From Streptomyces katrae (GTDB lineage Bacteria; Actinomycetota; Actinomycetes; Streptomycetales; Streptomycetaceae): a stretch of DNA of 64,000 nt. The notes beneath the pieces are model-generated. The model saw only the letters and a list, made by a program, of their open reading frames with translations, did not search any database and was not told the DNA's origin. Shown piece after piece: positions 59,951 to 64,000 of this stretch (the stretch's first letter is position 1; every line of letters begins with the position of its first letter). The translations under genes and the position numbers were made by a program. Location: NCBI RefSeq assembly GCF_000717655.1, contig NZ_JNZY01000011.1:162299-226298 (forward strand), in the 5' to 3' direction.

Positions 59951-60565
59951 ATGCAGAAGCCCACCAGGACCGTCCTCGCTCTCGCCGCCGGAAGCCTGGT
60001 GCTCGGCTTGGTCGGCGCGGGCGCCGCCGCCGCGGACGCGGGCCCGACGGCCGGCACGCCGTCGCACCAGGCCGTCCTTCTCGAGCCGATGAGCGACCAG
60101 TCCGGCACCTACAACGACAAGAAGTACACCGTCGGCAAGGTCATCTCACATGGCCCGCTGAAGATCCGCAGCAAGCCGAACACACGTTCCGAGGTCGTGG
60201 GCCACGCCAAGCCGGGCCACAAGGTCGCCATCGTGTGCAAGACGTACGGCGAGTCGGTCGACGGCAACAACATCTGGTACCTCCTTCACATCAAGGAGGA
60301 CCACGAGTCGCAGGACGGACACGACGAGGACGGCGGGCGCGACGAGGACAGCGGGCGCGACGAGGACGGCGGCCGCGATGAAGACGGCGGCCGCGATGAA
60401 GACGGCGGCCGCGATGAAGACAGCGGGCGCGGTGAGGACGACGGACAGCAGGACGGGCGGGGCGGGGACGACCGGCGCAGCGGGCAGGACGGCAAGGAGC
60501 ACAAGAAGGCCTGGATCACCGCCCGTTACGTCAAGAACCTGGACCACGTGAAGTGGTGCGACTGA
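59951..60565 (+). CDS. secreted SH3-like protein with an acidic repeat insertion
   Basis: A 204-residue exported protein. The signal peptide is 1-29 ('LAAGSLVLGLVGAGAAAADA'). A bacterial SH3 domain starts near 60 ('YTVGKVISHGPLKIRSKPNTRSEVVGHAKPGHKVAIVCKTYGESVDGNNIWYLLHI'). It should continue straight into 'KKAWITARYVKNLDHVKWC' but is interrupted by about 75 residues (115-185), mostly six copies of a DEDGGR-type unit. The final pieces fit the last SH3 strands, so the insertion sits in a loop. Cys96 and Cys203 could form a disulfide. Likely a wall-associated or cation-binding protein. Confidence 0.82.
   Translation: MQKPTRTVLALAAGSLVLGLVGAGAAAADAGPTAGTPSHQAVLLEPMSDQSGTYNDKKYTVGKVISHGPLKIRSKPNTRSEVVGHAKPGHKVAIVCKTYGESVDGNNIWYLLHIKEDHESQDGHDEDGGRDEDSGRDEDGGRDEDGGRDEDGGRDEDSGRGEDDGQQDGRGGDDRRSGQDGKEHKKAWITARYVKNLDHVKWCD
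60323..60430 (+). repeat. six tandem 18-bp repeats (DEDGGR units)
   Basis: Six 18-bp units encode DEDGGR, DEDSGR, DEDGGR x3 and DEDSGR (residues 125-160). Units 3-5 are almost identical at DNA level (gatgaagacggcggccgc type), which points to recent slippage or unequal crossover. The net charge is strongly negative, with Arg at each unit end. Confidence 0.85.
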
Positions 60566-60574
60566 CCCTTCCGG

Positions 60575-60940
60575 TCAGTCCGCCGGGCGTACGGCACGCG
60601 GCCCCACGCACTCCGCCCCGTACGCCCGGACCCGCTCGCGCAGTTCCCGGTCCGCCGTGACCACGACGCAGCCCCGTTCCGCGAAGGAGGCGGCCAGTTC
60701 CACGATCCGGTCGTCGCCGCTCCCCGGCGCCGGGTCCACCCGTACTCCGGGCACGGACTCGACGCCCCGGGCGGCGCCCTCGACGACGAGGACGATCTCC
60801 TCGACCGCCCCGACCCCCTCGACCGGGGCCCGCTCCGCGAGGCGGTCGCGCAGCCGCTCGGCGGCGCCCCGCCGGTCCCGCCACCAGCCGTCCGGTACGG
60901 AACCGACGACGTTCGCGGCGTCCACGATCAACACGCTCAT
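60575..60940 (-). CDS. NYN/PIN-like domain protein (YacP-type, putative RNase)
   Basis: A 121-residue protein from ATG 60940. It has the NYN pattern: 'VLIVDAANVVGSVPDGWWRDRRGAAERLRDRL' (Asp7, Asn10), 'VDPAPGSGDDRIVELAASFAERGCVVVTADRELRERVRAYGAECVG' (acidic residues near 76-77 and the Asp of TADREL). The fold is that of small metal-dependent RNases acting on structured RNA. It is 53 bp downstream of the kinase-phosphatase gene and on the same strand, so it likely belongs to the RNA-repair operon. Confidence 0.75.
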   Translation of the reverse strand: MSVLIVDAANVVGSVPDGWWRDRRGAAERLRDRLAERAPVEGVGAVEEIVLVVEGAARGVESVPGVRVDPAPGSGDDRIVELAASFAERGCVVVTADRELRERVRAYGAECVGPRAVRPAD

Positions 60941-60993
60941 GGCCCCAGTATGGGCGGGTCCGGCGATCGCCCGCACCGCCCGTGCGCCGGCGC

Positions 60994-61926
60994 CTAGAAG
61001 TCGCCGTAGTTGACCTGCCAGGTGGGAAGGCCCATCCGGCGCCAGACCGCGACCACGCGGTCCCGGTCGTCCAGTGACACCCGTACCGCGTACCGGTGGC
61101 GCACGTGCGCGTCGAACAGCTCCGCCTTCACCACGTCGTCGCGGCGCGTGTCGCCGAGCGGGCGCATCCACAGCTCGTCGTACGGCACGTGGTGCCGCTG
61201 CAGCCAGGCCTCCGTCTGCGGCCGGTGCTCCTCACCGCGCCCGGACAGCAGCACGATGGTGTCACCGTCGGCGCGCCGGAAGGCGTCCAGCGCGTACCGC
61301 ACCGGCTCGTTGAGCGCGTCGATCCCGCAGCGCGAGAAGTCGTACGGGCTGCGGTCGCCGGTCAGCGCGAGCGTGCCGTCGATGTCGCACATCACCGCCG
61401 GGGGCAGCGCCGGGTCGGCCACGTACGGCTCGACCGCCGGCTGGTCGTTCAGCCACTCCGCGGTGAGCCGCCAGCCGCCCTTCTTCGCGCTCATGTGCTT
61501 GTCGTTGAGTATCCGGATGATCTCCTCGCCGACCGGCCGCTCCCGCGCGGCGTCCCGGCGCAGGCACTCCTCCACCGGCACGTCGGTGAAGTCGTGCACG
61601 ACGAAGGTGGCCCGTCCGGCCACCGCCGCCTTGAGCCGCTTGGGGATGTGCGAGGTCAGGTGCGTGTTGTCGACGACCACGTCGAAGCCGTCGTCGACGG
61701 CCGCGCGCACCGCCGCGTCCTGGACGGCCAGGACGGTCTGCTCGTGCCGGTACGAGCGGCTGCGCTCCGGGTCGGGCAGGTCCAGCATGGCCCGCAGGTC
61801 GTCCAGGTTGACGCGGCGCATCCGGCCCGAGGCATCGGCCTGCAGGGCGCGCGCGGCCGTCGTCTTCCCCGAGGCCGGCAGCCCCGTCATGACGTGGACG
61901 ACGGGGCGGGCGGGGTCTTCGGACAC
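60994..61926 (-). CDS. T4 Pnkp-like polynucleotide 5'-kinase / 3'-phosphatase
   Basis: A 310-residue two-domain enzyme. The kinase half has the P-loop 'TGLPASGKTT' (Lys21) and 'VNLDDLRAML' (Asp42/43, the likely general base). The phosphatase half has 'VMCDIDGTLALTG' (Asp181, Asp183), 'IVLLSGRGEEH', 'GDTRRDDVVKAELF' and ends 'VSLDDRDRVVAVWRRMGLPTWQVNYGDF', closely following the end of T4 Pnkp (WQVASGDF). It should phosphorylate RNA 5'-OH and remove 3'-phosphate, preparing ends for ligation. The start is 4 nt after the ligase stop. Confidence 0.9.
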   Translation of the reverse strand: MSEDPARPVVHVMTGLPASGKTTAARALQADASGRMRRVNLDDLRAMLDLPDPERSRSYRHEQTVLAVQDAAVRAAVDDGFDVVVDNTHLTSHIPKRLKAAVAGRATFVVHDFTDVPVEECLRRDAARERPVGEEIIRILNDKHMSAKKGGWRLTAEWLNDQPAVEPYVADPALPPAVMCDIDGTLALTGDRSPYDFSRCGIDALNEPVRYALDAFRRADGDTIVLLSGRGEEHRPQTEAWLQRHHVPYDELWMRPLGDTRRDDVVKAELFDAHVRHRYAVRVSLDDRDRVVAVWRRMGLPTWQVNYGDF

Positions 61927-61929
61927 TGG

Positions 61930-63144
61930 TCAGTTCTCCTCATCGGTGGTGAAGGGGTCGGACGCTTCCGGCCGCACGTCCCGCCATACGACGAGCTCGG
62001 TGGACCGGCCGTCCAGGCGCAGGAACATCGCGGGACGGATCCGGCGGTCGGGCAGGGCCCGCACGGCGCGCGCGAACGCGCCCCGGTCACCGGCCAGCGG
62101 GGCGAGCCGTGCGAACGCCTCGTCGATGGCGCGCTCACGCTGAGCCGCCGCGTCCTCGAGGCGGGCGACCACCTCGCGCACCCAGCTGTCGAACTCGTCC
62201 GGCACCTGCTCCAGCAGTGCCTCGAGCGGCTTGCCGCCCGAGGCCTCGATGTCGGCGACGGTGCAGTGCAGGCCCTGCGCCAGCTCCTTGACGGGCAGGC
62301 GGGCGAACCGCTCGATGCCGTGGCTGCGCCAGATGTCCCGCTCGGTGACGCCGGTGACCAGCTTGTGGAGGCGTACGTACTCGGCCAGCTTGGCCTTGGC
62401 GCGCACGCCGGAGGCGAACCGCAGCACGAAGCCCTCGGCGTCGGTGCCGGCGGCGTTCTCACCACCGGGCAGCGTGTTCGACTCGGCCAGCGCCAGCAGC
62501 TCGGCGAGCGGCATGGCGGGCCAGACCCTGACGACGGATCCGATCCCCTGCCAGTGGACCGCGGCCTCGGCGAGCGGGACCTCGGTGCCGTCCAGGGCGA
62601 ACGCCGCGAGGAGCACCAGGTCCCGCCGGTCGCCGTAGTCGACGACGATACGGTTCTGCGGGTACAGGATCTCCGCGAGGTAGGTCACGCCGGGGACGAG
62701 GGCCGAGGTGTCGCGGCCGTCGAGGTGGCGCTGGCCCCAGGTGGCCTGGGTGCTGATGAAGGATCCCTTGGACGCGACGCGCCAGCTGCCCGCGTAGTGG
62801 AAGACCACGGCGAGGCTGCCGTCGACCTTGTCGTACACCTCGAACGGCTCGTCGGGCAAGGCCGGTGCGTACGGCTGGCCGGCCTCGTGCTCGCCGACGT
62901 TGAAGAACTTCGGCAGCGGCAGCGCGACGATCGCGCCGGTGGCGTCGTCGGCGACGAGTCCCCGGCAGCGCGTGGTCACCTGGTTCCAGACGCGCCCGTA
63001 CTGTGCCGTCCGCGTGTACGTGTAGATGGACAGCGGCAGTTCGGGGTGCGACTTGCGGGTGACGTGCCCGGCGTCGATGGCTGCCGCCAGCTCCTGCTGC
63101 GGCAGCAGGTCGTGCAGCGTCGGGTAGGCCTGGTTGTGGCCCAT
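61930..63144 (-). CDS. T4 Rnl1-like RNA ligase
   Basis: A 404-residue nucleotidyltransferase. The ligase Lys is in 'EVYDKVDGSLAVVF' (Lys106, motif I), with 'WRVASKGSFISTQA' (motif III-like), 'VTYLAEILYPQNRIVVDY' (IIIa-like), 'AEGFVLRFA' (motif IV) and 'VRAKAKLAEYVRLH' (motif V). The C-terminal helical domain contains 'ARLEDAAAQRERAIDEAFARLAPL'. It joins 3'-OH and 5'-phosphate RNA ends, matching the product of the Pnkp encoded just after it. GGGAGGA lies before ATG 63144. Confidence 0.9.
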   Translation of the reverse strand: MGHNQAYPTLHDLLPQQELAAAIDAGHVTRKSHPELPLSIYTYTRTAQYGRVWNQVTTRCRGLVADDATGAIVALPLPKFFNVGEHEAGQPYAPALPDEPFEVYDKVDGSLAVVFHYAGSWRVASKGSFISTQATWGQRHLDGRDTSALVPGVTYLAEILYPQNRIVVDYGDRRDLVLLAAFALDGTEVPLAEAAVHWQGIGSVVRVWPAMPLAELLALAESNTLPGGENAAGTDAEGFVLRFASGVRAKAKLAEYVRLHKLVTGVTERDIWRSHGIERFARLPVKELAQGLHCTVADIEASGGKPLEALLEQVPDEFDSWVREVVARLEDAAAQRERAIDEAFARLAPLAGDRGAFARAVRALPDRRIRPAMFLRLDGRSTELVVWRDVRPEASDPFTTDEEN

Positions 63145-63205
63145 GGGTTCCTCCCGGTTCGAGATGGTTCATTCTCACGTGCGGGAGGATGTGCCCGGTA
63201 GCGAA

Positions 63206-63892
63206 TTATCGCTGGTCCGGAGGGCTCTGGGCCAGGCGGTTGATGTCCTGGGGCCGCAGGATGCGGGTACGGACGTCGGCTCCGGGCCTCGCCACGTTGA
63301 TCATCGCGCGGCCCAGCGCCTCGGTGGTGGTGACGAGGTTCGGCGCGAAGCGGCGGAGCAGCGGGAAGAGCGGCGCGGTGACCAGGTAGGCGGCGCGGTA
63401 GAGGAGGGTCTTGGAGGGCATGTTGCGGACGGGCTGCACGAGGCCGGGGCGGAACATGTAGGCCTGGAACGGCAGCTGGAGCAGGTCGTTCTCCGTCTCC
63501 CCCTTGACGCGGGCCCACATGGAGCGGCTCTGCTCGGTGCTGTCCGTCCCCTCCCCGGAGACGTAGGCGAAGGTCAGCCGGGGGTTGGCGGCGGCGAGCG
63601 GGCGGGCCGCGGCGAGGGTGAGGTCGTGGGTGATGCGGCGGTAGTCCTGCTCCTTCATGCCGACGGCGGAGACGCCGAGGCAGAAGAAGCAGGCGTCGTA
63701 GGAGGCCAGGTCCAGGTCCGGCGCGGAGAGGTCGGACGGGTCGTCCTGGATGCGCTCGCGCAGCTTGGGGTGGGAGACACCGAGCGGGGTGCGGCCGACG
63801 GACAGGACGGCCGTGACGGTGTCGTCGCGCAGGCACTCACGCAGAACACCCCGGCCGAGCATTCCGGTTCCGCCGAAGAGGATGACGTTCAC
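63206..63892 (-). CDS. NAD(P)-binding atypical SDR protein
   Basis: A 228-residue Rossmann protein: 'MNVILFGGTGMLGRGVLRECLRD' is the nucleotide-binding start, with 'YDACFFCLGVSAVGMKEQDYRRITHDLT' and 'FAYVSGEGTDSTEQSRSMWARVKGETENDLL' further on. It resembles epimerase/HTATIP2-like proteins and lacks a clear YxxxK. The stop TAA (63206) lies 61 bp upstream of the RNA ligase start, so co-transcription is possible but not certain. Confidence 0.85.
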   Translation of the reverse strand: MNVILFGGTGMLGRGVLRECLRDDTVTAVLSVGRTPLGVSHPKLRERIQDDPSDLSAPDLDLASYDACFFCLGVSAVGMKEQDYRRITHDLTLAAARPLAAANPRLTFAYVSGEGTDSTEQSRSMWARVKGETENDLLQLPFQAYMFRPGLVQPVRNMPSKTLLYRAAYLVTAPLFPLLRRFAPNLVTTTEALGRAMINVARPGADVRTRILRPQDINRLAQSPPDQR

Positions 63893-63960
63893 GTGCGCAG
63901 CCTAGTAGTGCTTTGTTAGCCGGTCTTGTCATGTCGGGTGGTTGGTAGTTCGCTGGTTGT

Positions 63961-64000
63961 ATGAGGGCTGGGGAGCTTGCGGCGGTGCGGGTCCGGTTGG
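63961..64000 (+). CDS. start of a possible IS701-type transposase (truncated by window end)
   Basis: The last 40 bases open with ATG and translate MRAGELAAVRVRL, which resembles the beginning of Streptomyces IS701-like transposases in my memory. Upstream 'tagtgctttgttagccggt' could be the IS end. This rests on 13 residues, so it is only a suggestion. Confidence 0.4.
   Translation, partial: MRAGELAAVRVRL

Noticed and set aside
1..64000. CRISPR arrays, tRNA or rRNA genes
   Set aside because: No regularly spaced identical repeats with unique spacers and no cloverleaf or conserved rRNA stretches were recognised. Weak tRNAs could be missed by eye.

Overview
The window is a stretch of very GC-rich chromosome, almost certainly from a Streptomyces or a close relative. 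The signs are GC-saturated third codon positions, purine-rich ribosome sites before ATG/GTG starts, a chaplin gene, a melC1-melC2 tyrosinase operon, mycothiol-dependent formaldehyde detoxification, an XRE/DUF397/DUF574-type trio, a sortase LAxTG substrate, and two long palindromic intergenic repeats. I see no rRNA, tRNA, CRISPR array, prophage or large biosynthetic cluster. Most of it reads as core or near-core chromosome with small accessory insertions. A fragment resembling the start of a transposase sits at the right edge.

Left part (1-16.2 kb): a truncated WD40/TolB-like protein, an MFS permease and an exported phosphoesterase (all -), a membrane-anchored esterase (+), a type B carboxylesterase (-), a small secreted protein and a short chaplin (+), the melC operon (-), a GNAT acetyltransferase, an FAD monooxygenase/P450 pair (-), and a translationally coupled operon of a quinone oxidoreductase and two acyl-CoA dehydrogenases (-) behind a palindromic operator. 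A secreted HAF-repeat protein follows.

Middle-left (16.2-32.3 kb): a 2,4-dienoyl-CoA-reductase-like SDR, an FGE-domain protein, enoyl-CoA hydratase, PIG-L deacetylase, an S33 peptidase, mycothiol-dependent formaldehyde dehydrogenase, and a divergent LysR/DapA-family pair with a T-N11-A box. A LysM/lytic transglycosylase follows behind a long leader. Next comes an ABC transporter coupled to a NarL-type two-component system, then a lone phytoene/squalene synthase-like gene and a Ser/Thr kinase.

Middle-right (32.3-48 kb): PNGase A-like protein, RraA-family protein, GlsB-type membrane protein, a DMT/PAP2 operon divergent from tetR over three in-phase palindromes, TerD, an amino-acid binding lipoprotein, a Tat-exported beta-propeller, secreted endonuclease I, DUF3040, GH20 hexosaminidase, a MarR-controlled MFS/HbpS-like pair, an ECF (SigE-family) sigma factor with a coupled membrane partner, and an LAxTG surface protein.

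Right part (48-64 kb): glycosyltransferase 2, a MocR regulator divergent from a DMT exporter, an AraC regulator, a large GH101 endo-alpha-N-acetylgalactosaminidase, a YbjQ protein, the DUF574 methyltransferase/XRE/DUF397 set, and a secreted SH3 protein whose SH3 fold is split by acidic 18-bp repeats. A compact RNA-repair operon follows (T4 Rnl1-like ligase, T4 Pnkp-like kinase-phosphatase, NYN-domain protein). The window ends with an NAD(P)-binding protein. The RNA-repair operon is the best candidate for an under-described system. The split SH3 protein and the phased tetR operator are the next most distinctive features.
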